The notes under the pieces were generated by a model. That model saw nothing but the letters and a program-made list of their open reading frames with translations, was not told the DNA's origin and did no database searches. Shown here one piece after another: positions 19,291 through 28,314 of a stretch of 64,000 nt of DNA. The position numbers and the translations under genes are program-made. Position 1 is the first letter of the stretch; each line of letters begins with the position of its first letter. Location of the stretch: contig JAJFIC010000066.1 of assembly GCA_021775315.1 (NCBI GenBank), forward strand, positions 1-64,000, written 5' to 3'. The DNA comes from Paracoccaceae bacterium. Its GTDB lineage: Bacteria; Pseudomonadota; Alphaproteobacteria; Rhodobacterales; Rhodobacteraceae.

Positions 19291-20256
19291 ATGTCCTGTC
19301 GCGATAAAAAGATCGACGGGGAGTCCGAAAAGCCCCGTCACAATCGCCAAACTAATCACGATGGAATTGTTGCGTCGGGATTTTCGATTCTGGCGCGAAC
19401 CGACTTCTCGGAAAATACCTTTCTTTTGGAAATTCTACACCCGGCTATGGCCAAAGCGGCGCATCCCGGGCAGTTTGTGATCGTGATCTCCAATGATCAC
19501 AGCGAGAGGATCCCGCTAACCATCGCGGATTTTGATAGAGAAAAGGGTAGCGTGACGCTGGTCGTGCAAGCGGTCGGAAAATCCACCAGAGAAATGCAGG
19601 CGCAATGCCAGGCGGGCGGCAAAATGTTCGGTATGGTCGGACCGATGGGGATACCAAGCCACGTTTCGGGGAGCCAAAAAGTAATATGTGTTGGTGGTGG
19701 CCTTGGCGTGGCGCCGATCTTTCCGCAAGCACGCGCATTCAAAGAGGCCGGTGCCTACGTCATCGGCGTTGTCGGTTTCCGCAGCCGCGATCTGATCTTT
19801 TGGGAGGACAAATTCCGATCTGTCTGCGACGAATTCGTGATCTGCACAGATGACGGATCAGCTGGGCTGAAGGGTCTGGTAACGCAGGGGATCGAAAACG
19901 CTATCAAGGCGCATGACGATATCGACGAGGTGGTCGCCATCGGTCCACCGATCATGATGCGTGCCTGCGCCGAGACCACCCGCGCACACAAGATCAAGAC
20001 CACGGTGAGCCTCAATCCAATCATGGTGGATGGCACCGGGATGTGTGGTGGTTGCCGTGTCAAAGTTGGCGGGCGCATCAGGTTCGCCTGTGTTGATGGG
20101 CCGGATTTCGACGGACACGAAGTGGATTTCGACGACCTGATGATGCGGCTGCAACGCTACAAGCCGCAGGAGCAGGAGGCGCTGGAACGCTGGTCAGAAA
20201 ATTGTCGCCGTCTGGCGTTGGAACCTGATGCGGTCATTGAAGACGAGGGAAGCTGA
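19291..20256 (+). CDS. NfnA/SudB-like ferredoxin-NADP+ reductase alpha subunit
   Basis: A 321-residue flavoprotein of the NfnA/SudB type: the small subunit of NADH-dependent reduced ferredoxin:NADP+ oxidoreductase, or of related sulfide dehydrogenases. It has an FAD-binding barrel (RIPLTIADFD near residue 73), an NAD-binding half (CVGGGLGVAPIFP, about 133-145) and a C-terminal [2Fe-2S] site with Asp248, Cys252, Cys255 and Cys267; a three-Cys-one-Asp site is known for NfnA. The ATG at 19291 has GGAGG seven bases upstream; the N-terminus carries about 24 extra polar residues. It is followed after 2 bp by the nfnB-like gene. Confidence 0.88.
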   Translation: MSCRDKKIDGESEKPRHNRQTNHDGIVASGFSILARTDFSENTFLLEILHPAMAKAAHPGQFVIVISNDHSERIPLTIADFDREKGSVTLVVQAVGKSTREMQAQCQAGGKMFGMVGPMGIPSHVSGSQKVICVGGGLGVAPIFPQARAFKEAGAYVIGVVGFRSRDLIFWEDKFRSVCDEFVICTDDGSAGLKGLVTQGIENAIKAHDDIDEVVAIGPPIMMRACAETTRAHKIKTTVSLNPIMVDGTGMCGGCRVKVGGRIRFACVDGPDFDGHEVDFDDLMMRLQRYKPQEQEALERWSENCRRLALEPDAVIEDEGS

Positions 20257-20258
20257 CG

Positions 20259-21761
20259 ATGGCCCGTAAGACGATCCGCACCATTCCGCAAGACAGGGCC
20301 TGTATGCCCGTTCAAGACCCAGCAAAGCGTGCTGGCAATTTTGACGAGGTCACGCTTGGCTTTGATGAAGACAATGCGATCTTGGAATGCGAGCGATGCC
20401 TGATGTGCCCGCAACCGGCCTGTGTCGAAGGCTGCCCGGTCAGCATCGATATTCCCGGTTTCATCGCCAAGATGATCGAAAAGGATTTCCGCGGCGCTTA
20501 CGATCTAATGACCGACGCCAATCTGCTGCCGGCGGTGTGTGGTAGGGTCTGTCCGCAAGAGGATCAGTGCGAAGGTGTTTGTCCTGTTGGTTCCACGCTG
20601 GAACCGGTCGCGATTGGACGGCTTGAACGCTGGCTGGGCGACCGTGCAATCGCCGAGGGCTGGCAAAAGCAAAGCCATATCGAGCCACGCCCGTTCCGGG
20701 TCGGGATCGTCGGTTCCGGCCCGGCAAGCGTGGCCTGTGCGGCAGATCTTGCCAAGGCAGGCTGCGCCGTCACGGTCTATGAGGCGCTGCACGCGCCGGG
20801 CGGTGTCCTGCGCTATGGCATCCCTGAATTTCGGCTGCCCAACAGTGTCGTTGATGCCGAGATCGGCAATCTGCAAGCGCTTGGGATTGAGATAAAGTGC
20901 AATACCCTTGTGGGACGGCTGTTCACGATCGAGATGATGCTCGACGAAATGGGCTATGATGCGGTTTTTATCGGCACCGGTGCCGGAACCCCGCGTTTCA
21001 TGGATATTCCCGGCGAAAACCTGAACGGTGTCCTGTCGGCGAACGAGTTGCTGACGCGCTGCAATCTGATGCATGCGGGGCAATTCCCGGACTATGACAC
21101 GCCGCTTGAAATCGGTCGCCGCGTTGCGGTGATCGGTTCCGGCAACACCGCTATGGACGCGATGCGGGTGTCGTTGCGATTGGGTGCCAAAGAGGTTCAC
21201 TGTGTTTACCGGCGAACCGATGCCGAATGCCCGGCGCGGCTGGAAGAACTGCACCACGCGCAGGAGGAAGGTATAGAGTTTCACTGGCTGGCGGCCCCGG
21301 TGGAGCTTCTTGGCGACAAGAACAACCACGTGCGCACGATCCGCTGCGTCAGGATGGAACTGGGGGAACCGGATGCTTCGGGTCGCCGTCGCCCGGTGCC
21401 GATCGAGGGTAGCGAGTTTGATTTTGAGGCCGATACGGTGGTCTACGCAATCGGAACTTCGCCGAACCCGATCCTTGGTCAAACCTCGCATGTTCGGCTC
21501 GACCAGCGTGGCTATATCGAAACCGACGAAAATCTCGCCACTTCGCTGGCGGGCGTCTATGCGGGTGGCGATATTGTCACCGGCGCTGCAACCGTGATCC
21601 TGGCAATGGGGGCAGGGCGCCGCGCCGCGCAGAGCATTCGGCGCTATCTTGGCATTCGCGAAAGCGAGGTTGTGTACGCGCCAGAGCGTTCCGGCTTTGA
21701 AGATAGTCTTTTCGGTATAGACCTGACCGAGCGAAATTTCACACACCTACGGTTAACGTAG
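20259..21761 (+). CDS. NfnB/GltD-like NADPH oxidoreductase (beta subunit)
   Basis: A 500-residue iron-sulfur flavoprotein homologous to NfnB and the small subunit of glutamate synthase. The N-terminal domain has two [4Fe-4S] motifs (CERCLMCPQPACVEGCPV, about residues 46-63, and CGRVCPQEDQCEGVCPVG). Next come an FAD site GSGPASVACAADLAKAG and an NADPH site GSGNTAMDAMR. Paired with the upstream gene it forms an NfnAB-like module, which in anaerobes couples ferredoxin and NADH to NADPH by electron bifurcation. No gltB partner is present, which argues against glutamate synthase. A gap of 19 bp leads to the oxoacid:ferredoxin oxidoreductase genes. Whether this pair really bifurcates cannot be decided from sequence. 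Confidence 0.85.
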   Translation: MARKTIRTIPQDRACMPVQDPAKRAGNFDEVTLGFDEDNAILECERCLMCPQPACVEGCPVSIDIPGFIAKMIEKDFRGAYDLMTDANLLPAVCGRVCPQEDQCEGVCPVGSTLEPVAIGRLERWLGDRAIAEGWQKQSHIEPRPFRVGIVGSGPASVACAADLAKAGCAVTVYEALHAPGGVLRYGIPEFRLPNSVVDAEIGNLQALGIEIKCNTLVGRLFTIEMMLDEMGYDAVFIGTGAGTPRFMDIPGENLNGVLSANELLTRCNLMHAGQFPDYDTPLEIGRRVAVIGSGNTAMDAMRVSLRLGAKEVHCVYRRTDAECPARLEELHHAQEEGIEFHWLAAPVELLGDKNNHVRTIRCVRMELGEPDASGRRRPVPIEGSEFDFEADTVVYAIGTSPNPILGQTSHVRLDQRGYIETDENLATSLAGVYAGGDIVTGAATVILAMGAGRRAAQSIRRYLGIRESEVVYAPERSGFEDSLFGIDLTERNFTHLRLT

Positions 21762-21780
21762 GAATAGCGGAGAAAGAAAA

Positions 21781-23712
21781 ATGACCTCCGATGGCAGACA
21801 GGAATTCGCCGAAAACGCCGAGCTTGGCGACATCCGCGAACTCAAGGGTAAAAAGAGGCCCAAGACCCGACCCGCGATTGTCCTGAACGAACATATTGTC
21901 GAGATTGTCAGCGATTCCGGCGAGGGTGCCCAGCGATGCGGTCAGTCACTGGCGGCAATCGCAGCACGTTCCGGAAACGGGATATGGACGGTCGAAATCA
22001 TTCCCGCCGAGATCCAGCCGCCGCATCGCTCAATTGCTGGCGCCAGTGGCAATCGGGTGCGCATTGCCTCTCAACCTGTCACGAACGGAGGAGATGAGGC
22101 CGACCTTGTGGTTGCCCTGAACGAGCAGGTTCTGCTTAGTCGGCTGCACGCTGGCGAGATAAAACCGGGTGCCATCATCTTGATTGAAAGCATGTGGCAG
22201 TTCGACCCGAACCCGGAAATCGCCACAGCCTATGCCAGCGTCTGCGCCAAGATCAGGGCCGAGGGTTACCGGCTCTATGAAATTCCGATGGAAGCGGAGT
22301 GCCAGAAATATGTGCATGATCCGCGCCGAGGAAAAAACATGTTCGTGTTAGGTATGCTGTGCGCAATTTACAGTTTTGATACTGATATGGCACAGGCACA
22401 AGTGCGGTTTACTTTCGCCAAGAAAGATCAGAAAGTCATCGATGCCAACATCGAGCTGCTTGATGCCGGGCGGAACTGGGCAGACGACAATCTTGACCTG
22501 AAATACGAAATCTCCTCGCATCCGGTGTCAGCCAAGCAGGTGGTAATGAACGGCAACGCGGCCCTTGCCTTAGGTGTTGTCGCCTCAGGCATGGAGGTTT
22601 GTTCAATGTATCCGATCACGCCCGCCACTTCTGCCTCGCATTACCTTAGCGACATCTTCGAGAAAGTCGGATGTGTCGTGCATCAGGCCGAAGACGAAAT
22701 TTCTGCCTGTACCTTTGCAATCGGCGCCTCATACGCAGGCAAATGCGCGGTGACGATAACCTCAGGCCCTGGCTTGTCTCTTAAGCAAGAGGCAATCGGA
22801 TTGGCCGTAATGGCCGAAATCCCGCTGGTCGTGATTAATGTGCAGCGCGGCGGGCCAAGTACGGGATTGCCGACCAAGGTTGAGCAGGGCGACTTGATGG
22901 CGTCTATTTTCGGTGGGCACGGCGACGCGCCGAAAGTGGTGATGGCGGTATCCTCGATTGAGGACTGTTTTTATTCGGCTATCACCGCGCGCAAAATTGC
23001 CGAGACCTTTAATACGGTCGTCATCGTTTTGTCCGATGCAGGCCTGGCCACGGCGCAGCAGCCTTTTGCCAGACCGGTCTTCAACGCAGACTGGCTTGCC
23101 CCCCCGGTCAATCAAAGCGCGGTGCCCGAGGATGCAAAGCCCTACGACTGGGATGAGCGAACAGGGATTGCGACAAGGTTTGTTCCCGGCCAACCGAATG
23201 GGATGCACTGCCTGACCGGTCTTGCACATGATCGCGATAGCCACGTCGCCTATGATCCCGAAATCAACGAGGAAGGTCTGCTGCAACGCAGCCGGAAACT
23301 TGCTGCGTTCCAAACGACGCTGCGGCTGGAACCCGTATATGGCGGCGACGACGGCGATTTGCTTTTGATTGGTTGGGGCAGCACTCGTGGCGCGATAGAA
23401 GAGGCAGTGGCGAATTTGCGGGCGCAAGGTCACAAAGTCTCGTCGCTTCACTTAAAATATCTGCAACCGATGGCTTCTGGGATTGATGCCGTTATGGATC
23501 GTTTCGACAAAGTGATGACCATCGAGAACAACTGGAACGATCCGCCAGACGATCCGCTGATAACCAAGGCCAACCGCCGTTACTCAAGCTTGGCGAACCT
23601 GCTGCGCTCCCGCTGGCTGGTTGATATTGACTGCTGGGGAAAGGCGCGCGGGCAGCCGCTAAAACCGGCCTCGATCATGCAAGCCGCACTTACCAAGCTT
23701 GAAAAACCGTAG
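21781..23712 (+). CDS. korA: 2-oxoacid:ferredoxin oxidoreductase, fused gamma-alpha subunit (KorA-type)
   Basis: The 643-residue subunit joins a gamma domain (about residues 40-210; GEGAQRCGQSLAAIAARSG and the EIQPPHRS region) to an alpha/pyrimidine-binding domain (about 255-600; NGNAALALGVVASGMEVCSM, YPITPATSASHYL, TSGPGLSLKQEAIGLAVM, QRGGPSTGLPTK). This gamma-alpha fusion is typical of KorAB-type enzymes that oxidise 2-oxoglutarate, pyruvate or branched 2-oxoacids with CoA, reducing ferredoxin. About 45 extra N-terminal residues precede the gamma domain. It is followed by korB after 9 bp. The exact oxoacid cannot be told. Confidence 0.9.
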   Translation: MTSDGRQEFAENAELGDIRELKGKKRPKTRPAIVLNEHIVEIVSDSGEGAQRCGQSLAAIAARSGNGIWTVEIIPAEIQPPHRSIAGASGNRVRIASQPVTNGGDEADLVVALNEQVLLSRLHAGEIKPGAIILIESMWQFDPNPEIATAYASVCAKIRAEGYRLYEIPMEAECQKYVHDPRRGKNMFVLGMLCAIYSFDTDMAQAQVRFTFAKKDQKVIDANIELLDAGRNWADDNLDLKYEISSHPVSAKQVVMNGNAALALGVVASGMEVCSMYPITPATSASHYLSDIFEKVGCVVHQAEDEISACTFAIGASYAGKCAVTITSGPGLSLKQEAIGLAVMAEIPLVVINVQRGGPSTGLPTKVEQGDLMASIFGGHGDAPKVVMAVSSIEDCFYSAITARKIAETFNTVVIVLSDAGLATAQQPFARPVFNADWLAPPVNQSAVPEDAKPYDWDERTGIATRFVPGQPNGMHCLTGLAHDRDSHVAYDPEINEEGLLQRSRKLAAFQTTLRLEPVYGGDDGDLLLIGWGSTRGAIEEAVANLRAQGHKVSSLHLKYLQPMASGIDAVMDRFDKVMTIENNWNDPPDDPLITKANRRYSSLANLLRSRWLVDIDCWGKARGQPLKPASIMQAALTKLEKP

Positions 23713-23721
23713 GGGATACCG

Positions 23722-24714
23722 ATGACAGCTCCAATGAGCCAGTGCCTGATGCAAATGGTGCAAACCGACTATGCATTGTCTGACTATCAGAGTGAGATAG
23801 CACCACGCTGGTGCGCAGGCTGCGGTGATAATGCTATCCTGACCGCAATGCAGCGCCTGTGTCGGGATGAACAATTGCCGCCGGAAAAGACCGTCTGCGT
23901 TTCCGGGATCGGCTGTTCGTCACGGCTGCCGCATTACATGAACGCTTATGGGTTTCACGGTGTTCATGGCCGTGCCCTGCCGATTGCGGAAGGTGTCAAG
24001 ATCCGCCGTCCCGACCTGCATGTCTTCGTCACCACCGGTGATGGCGATTGTTGCAGTATCGGTGCCGCGCATTGGCTGCATGCAATCCGCTACAACATGA
24101 ACATGACTGTGCTGTTGCACGACAACCAAATCTATGGCTTGACCAAAAAACAGACGTCACCGACCTCGCCGCACGGGTTAAAAAGCAACACCACGCCGCA
24201 TGGCGCCGTTCTCAATCCGCTCAATCCACTGACGGTTACGCTTGGTGTGGCGAATGTTTCCTTTGTTGCCCAAGCCGTCGACTGGATTCCGGATCTTCTG
24301 TACGAAACTCTTTCCAAGGCCTACCACCACAAGGGTTTGTCCTTCATTCGTATCTTGCAGCGGTGTCCGGAGTTCATGGATCACCGTTTTGACGACTGGG
24401 TCCGGGACCCGTCGAAAATGCGGATCCTCACCCATGCCGACGGCTTGCGCTTAAAGCCCGAGGTTTCGCGCATCTACAAGAACCAAGAAACCCACGACCC
24501 ACGCGATATGGGGCGGGCGTTGGCTATCTCATCGCTTAACGACGAAATTCCGGTCGGCATCCTTTATCGCGATCCATCAGTGCCGTGTTATGACGAATTG
24601 CGCGCCGGTGAACGGCCCAATACGCCAGCGCTGGTTCAGACGGTTCTGAATGAAGAGTTCGACAAAGTTGGAATTTGGCCAGACCCGGCGACGGCGCCGG
24701 AGATCAGGGAGTAG
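23722..24714 (+). CDS. korB: 2-oxoacid:ferredoxin oxidoreductase beta subunit (KorB-type)
   Basis: The 330-residue TPP- and [4Fe-4S]-binding subunit. The cluster ligands appear as WCAGCGD (Cys31, Cys34), GIGCSSR and a late Cys in LQRCPEF; the TPP motif is GDGDCCSIG (about residues 107-115), with the matching N-x-x-Y-G-L-T-K-x-Q-x-S-P-T-S segment. There is no extra ferredoxin domain, so an outside electron carrier is needed; the next gene, 6 bp downstream, ends in a ferredoxin domain. The start MTAPMSQ at 23722 has GGGG upstream. Confidence 0.92.
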   Translation: MTAPMSQCLMQMVQTDYALSDYQSEIAPRWCAGCGDNAILTAMQRLCRDEQLPPEKTVCVSGIGCSSRLPHYMNAYGFHGVHGRALPIAEGVKIRRPDLHVFVTTGDGDCCSIGAAHWLHAIRYNMNMTVLLHDNQIYGLTKKQTSPTSPHGLKSNTTPHGAVLNPLNPLTVTLGVANVSFVAQAVDWIPDLLYETLSKAYHHKGLSFIRILQRCPEFMDHRFDDWVRDPSKMRILTHADGLRLKPEVSRIYKNQETHDPRDMGRALAISSLNDEIPVGILYRDPSVPCYDELRAGERPNTPALVQTVLNEEFDKVGIWPDPATAPEIRE

Positions 24715-24720
24715 TCGACA

Positions 24721-26934
24721 ATGCAACACGCCAAGATTGCCGACGGATTACCTTCCCAGCCAGAGCGGGAGCCTTCTGTTGCCGCCCTGCGTCCAGCGCT
24801 TTTTGCCGGTTATGGTGCTCTTGACGACCTTCGATATGATTACCCGCTGGTGCTTATTGACGGCGGCAGCGGTGAAAATATGTTCCGGCCGCTGAGCCGA
24901 ATTATCGACGATATCCTTCAGGAGACAGCGGCGCCGGATTCGTCCGGCGAGGCGCTGCGTCAGCAGGTTCTGAGGCTTGAGGCGAAAATCCGGCGCAGGG
25001 TAATGCAGTCCGGGCCATGCCAACTTACCGATCTTTGGCGGGACTGCGCCGCTGAATTTATTGCGCAGACTGGCGAAGCACCGTTTGGCCCGCTTGATGT
25101 CAATCTCGACAAGGCGCGGCAGAGCCTTTACGTCGATGGTCTGGTCATCGACTGCGACGATAAAACTCCAGGCCAAGTTCTGGTTCATACTTGGAAAGCG
25201 ATGCATCAAGCCAAGGCCCGCGTGTTTCGCAAAAAGGTTGACGGGCTCACCCTTCGGTTGACGGATATTCTTAAGTCCGACCACATGAAATCCGATGAAG
25301 CGCACGGCGCCGAAGCACTGGCCTCATCGATGGGCTCGTCAGGTGACGGGTCGGTCGATTTTCACGCTTTGTCGGCTGTACTGGCGCGCGCCAGACCAGA
25401 AGACCGCCTGCCCCAAGACCGGGTGGAACGGATCCAAAATGTATTGCGTGTTCTGCAGTCGCAACTTTTCTATGGCCCTGGGCGCGCCTCCAAAAGCGGG
25501 CCTAAGCAGCCCAAACCATACAGCTACACGTTCGAAAGTTGCGCGTCCGCGCTTGACGCAAATCGTGATCGCCTTCGGGATGTGCTTGATTTCACCAAGG
25601 CTCTGACGGTCGCCGAACTGGAGGTTGAAAACAAGTATCGGCCCGAGCTTCATGATCCGATCTTTGAGCGTTTTGACGAAAGCGATCTGACGGCAGATCA
25701 GATCGGGTTGCTGCCCTCAGCGCTGGTTTGCCTGCGCGATGGCGAGACCGATGCGACAGAGATTGCTCGCGCGTTTGAGGCACTGGCCTGCGGGCTGCAA
25801 ATCACGGTCCTAATCCAAACCGATGACATTCTGGGTGCGACTTCGCCCGAACCGCCGCGAAATTCCTTTGGTGCCGGCACGACCCGGATTGCGGCGATGG
25901 CCATGGGCCTCAACAACGGTTTCGTTTTGCAGTCATCCAGCGCTCATCTTTATCGTATGCGCGACAATCTGGTTCGCGGAATGCAATATGACGGGCCGAC
26001 TTTGATCAGCATCTATTCGGGCGCAACGGTGACGGCGCCGGGCGTGCCGGCCTACATACTTTCAGCGGCAGCCACGGAATCGCGGATTTTCCCTGCTTTC
26101 ACCTACGATCCATCCGCCGGCCCGGATTGGGCGCATCGGTTCGACTTGTCAAACAACCCGCAGAACACTGTCGACTGGCCGGAGCATGAGCTAGAGTTTG
26201 AAGACGTGAAAGGTCAACGGCAATCCGAGAAGATCGCGTTCACTTTCGCTGATTTTGCGATTAGCGACGTACGATACGGTCGGTTTTGCCATTCCCTTGC
26301 GCAGGCGGACTGGACGCCGGGAATGGAACCGGCTGCCGACTGGTTGAAACTGCCGCCCGAGACCAACAGCAATCAGAAACCTTATGTTTTCGGCATCGAT
26401 TCCGAAAACCGGTTGCGTCGTACAGTTGTCGACGACAAGATTATTGAGGCTGCCCGCCGCTGCAATGACGCATGGTGCCGGTTGCAGGAACTGGCTGGTA
26501 TCAATAATTCCCATGCTTTGCGTCTGCTGGCACAGGACCGGCTGGAACGCGAAGTGGCTGCGCGAGCGGCTGAGAACACGCAATCTACATTGTCAGGCCC
26601 ACCCTCCGTCGCCGCGCAGTTAGCGAAAGTGGCAGAGGATGCCGCACCGCCCGTCGTCACGGATGTCGCGACTGACGAACAAACCGAAGACACGCCGTGG
26701 ATCGAAACCGCGCGTTGCACGACCTGCAACGAATGTACCCAGATCAACAGCGAACTGTTTGCCTATGACGAAAATATGCAAGCCTACGTTGTGAATCCCG
26801 ACGGCGGTACATATCGCCAGATCGTCGAGGCGGCGGAAAGCTGTCAGGTCAGCATCATCCATCCGGGACAACCACGCAATCCGCAGGAGCCAAACCTTGT
26901 CGATCTGATCGAACGCGCCAAGTCGTTTCACTGA
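24721..26934 (+). CDS. 737-residue PFOR-like protein with C-terminal [4Fe-4S] ferredoxin domain, function unknown
   Basis: I do not recognise a characterised family for the whole protein. Residues about 1-330 are helical and unassigned. Residues about 345-490 resemble the part of pyruvate:ferredoxin oxidoreductase after its TPP motif: VLIQTDDILGAT where PFOR has an LDTEVYSNTGGQ-like strand, AMGLNNGFVLQ, YDGPTLISIYSG and FTYDPSAGPDW. No GDG TPP motif was found, so catalysis by itself is unlikely. The C-terminus is a single-cluster ferredoxin: Cys666, 669, 672 and 708 in CTTCNEC and ESCQVSIIHPG. It is the last gene of the nfnAB-korAB operon, 6 bp after korB, with GGGAG before its start. A role as a ferredoxin or scaffold subunit of the oxidoreductase is inferred. 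Confidence 0.6.
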   Translation: MQHAKIADGLPSQPEREPSVAALRPALFAGYGALDDLRYDYPLVLIDGGSGENMFRPLSRIIDDILQETAAPDSSGEALRQQVLRLEAKIRRRVMQSGPCQLTDLWRDCAAEFIAQTGEAPFGPLDVNLDKARQSLYVDGLVIDCDDKTPGQVLVHTWKAMHQAKARVFRKKVDGLTLRLTDILKSDHMKSDEAHGAEALASSMGSSGDGSVDFHALSAVLARARPEDRLPQDRVERIQNVLRVLQSQLFYGPGRASKSGPKQPKPYSYTFESCASALDANRDRLRDVLDFTKALTVAELEVENKYRPELHDPIFERFDESDLTADQIGLLPSALVCLRDGETDATEIARAFEALACGLQITVLIQTDDILGATSPEPPRNSFGAGTTRIAAMAMGLNNGFVLQSSSAHLYRMRDNLVRGMQYDGPTLISIYSGATVTAPGVPAYILSAAATESRIFPAFTYDPSAGPDWAHRFDLSNNPQNTVDWPEHELEFEDVKGQRQSEKIAFTFADFAISDVRYGRFCHSLAQADWTPGMEPAADWLKLPPETNSNQKPYVFGIDSENRLRRTVVDDKIIEAARRCNDAWCRLQELAGINNSHALRLLAQDRLEREVAARAAENTQSTLSGPPSVAAQLAKVAEDAAPPVVTDVATDEQTEDTPWIETARCTTCNECTQINSELFAYDENMQAYVVNPDGGTYRQIVEAAESCQVSIIHPGQPRNPQEPNLVDLIERAKSFH

Positions 26935-27413
26935 CGGCCAAAGCCGGGGGTGACCGGGATAGCGTTTATTGATACTGTCAATGGCCATACCACTTGAACC
27001 CGCGGCGGGTATTCGCTATCGAAACCATTCTTCTAGGCCATGACGCCGCTTGGTTTTGTTCCGTGCAATTTCTGCCACATTGAAGGAAACCGAGACCGGT
27101 TCGCATCTTCCCGCAAAGCGTCAATTGCGCAACCTACTTCCCCGGAAAGACGTGTCACTATCCCTCAGGCTGGCCATCAGCAAGAACAACTTCACACCAT
27201 CTGAAGTCTGCTTTGGGGCGCCTCAAGCCAACCAAATTGAATTGAGTGGAATGGATCAAGCGCCAATCGCTTGAAACCGGAAGCTTGCAAAATTTCAAAC
27301 TTACCTCATTATATGACCACGCGAAGGGGACGAAACCTCTGATACATCAGGACGTTTTTGGACCCAATTACTCCGCCCACGGATAGGGAAGGTAACGAAA
27401 GATTTAATTTCAC
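26935..27413. other. Non-coding stretch before the Crp/Fnr gene
   Basis: About 480 bases with no supported gene. It should hold the end of the nfnAB-korAB transcript and the promoter of the regulator. A near-palindrome TTGATACTGTCAA (26969-26981) has a five-base rather than six-base gap between TTGA and TCAA and is not accepted as an FNR site. Confidence 0.45.
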
Positions 27414-28142
27414 GTGGTAAAAGACAAACCGCCCGAGCACCCTTCAAAGATTCCCTGCCAAAAGGCGCGTTATCGCACCGAGACAGAGTGGGGGGCTTTA
27501 ACGCGAGACGAGATTAATCTGTTTGATCGCGATGTTGTCTGCAAAACATATTGCTCTGGCGAGACTATCTTTGTGGAAGGGGACGCCTGTAAAGGACTAT
27601 ATTTCGTTGAACATGGGTTGGTTGCGGTCCGCAAAACCGAGATTAATGGGCAATCGACAATCGTCCGCCTTGCCTATCAGGGCGACACTTTAGGCTATCG
27701 ACCGTTATTGGCTAAGGAGAACCATCGGGCCACTGCCGAGGTGATCAACGATACGCATATCTGTTTTATCAACGCCAAGACGATGCGTCACTTTCTACGT
27801 TCCAATCCCAAACTGGGTATGCGTTTTTTGGAACATACCGCATTGGCCCTTGGTCAGGCCGAAGAACGAATGTTTCAGATTGCAGCATTGAGTGTGCGAA
27901 CACGCATCATTCACTTGGTCGTATTGCTGCGAGACCACTACGGCACGATCACCAGCGATGGAACTTTATTTGTTGATTTGCCGATGTCACAGCGCGACAT
28001 GGCAGACATGATTGGCGCAAGACCCGAGTCGGTATCGCGCGCCCTTCGAGACATTCAGGATGATGGTCTAATACACCTGTCCGGTCACACCGTACGCGTT
28101 GATCGAGTGGATCGTCTTGTCGAAGAACTTCACCACCACTGA
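27414..28142 (+). CDS. Crp/Fnr-family transcription regulator lacking the canonical Fnr cysteine cluster
   Basis: A 242-residue regulator with an N-terminal cyclic-nucleotide-binding fold (SGETIFVEGDACKGLYFVEHG) and a C-terminal winged helix-turn-helix. The recognition helix reads RPESVSRALRDIQ, with the E-x-x-S-R arrangement that reads TTGAT-type half sites. True Fnr proteins have a compact Cys cluster near the N-terminus; here Cys15 stands alone in IPCQKARYRTETEWGAL, and further Cys are at 43, 47 and 59. A classical oxygen-sensing [4Fe-4S] cluster is therefore doubtful. The start is GTG at 27414 with no later good choice. Placed between two anaerobic operons, it is the likely regulator of the FNR-type sites nearby. 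Confidence 0.85.
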   Translation: MVKDKPPEHPSKIPCQKARYRTETEWGALTRDEINLFDRDVVCKTYCSGETIFVEGDACKGLYFVEHGLVAVRKTEINGQSTIVRLAYQGDTLGYRPLLAKENHRATAEVINDTHICFINAKTMRHFLRSNPKLGMRFLEHTALALGQAEERMFQIAALSVRTRIIHLVVLLRDHYGTITSDGTLFVDLPMSQRDMADMIGARPESVSRALRDIQDDGLIHLSGHTVRVDRVDRLVEELHHH

Positions 28143-28314
28143 ACTGCGGCAATACCACCTGCGTTAAGCCCCAAATCAAAGCCAAACCAATCCAATTGAA
28201 TTCACTTATCCGCCCAAGCGCGTTTGGCAAATCAAACGCAGCTTCGGGCTGGAAGATGAAGACACTAATCTGGTCGGATTGGGTTCGCATTCATCGGCAA
28301 ACCCTACGTCAAAT

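Noticed and set aside
20505-21746. Minus-strand frame of 413 codons opposite the nfnB-like gene
   Set aside because: Shadow of a well-supported gene with clear flavin and iron-sulfur motifs.
20259-21761. Glutamate synthase small subunit (gltD)
   Set aside because: There is no gltB partner and the gene is coupled to an NfnA-type subunit, so the NfnB-like call is preferred.
26969-26981. TTGATACTGTCAA as a further FNR box after the korAB operon
   Set aside because: The gap between TTGA and TCAA is five bases, not six, so an Fnr dimer would not be in phase; it also lies 430 bases from the next gene.
27050-27274. 74-codon plus-strand frame before the regulator
   Set aside because: No family, no ribosome site, and it lies in the presumed promoter/terminator region.
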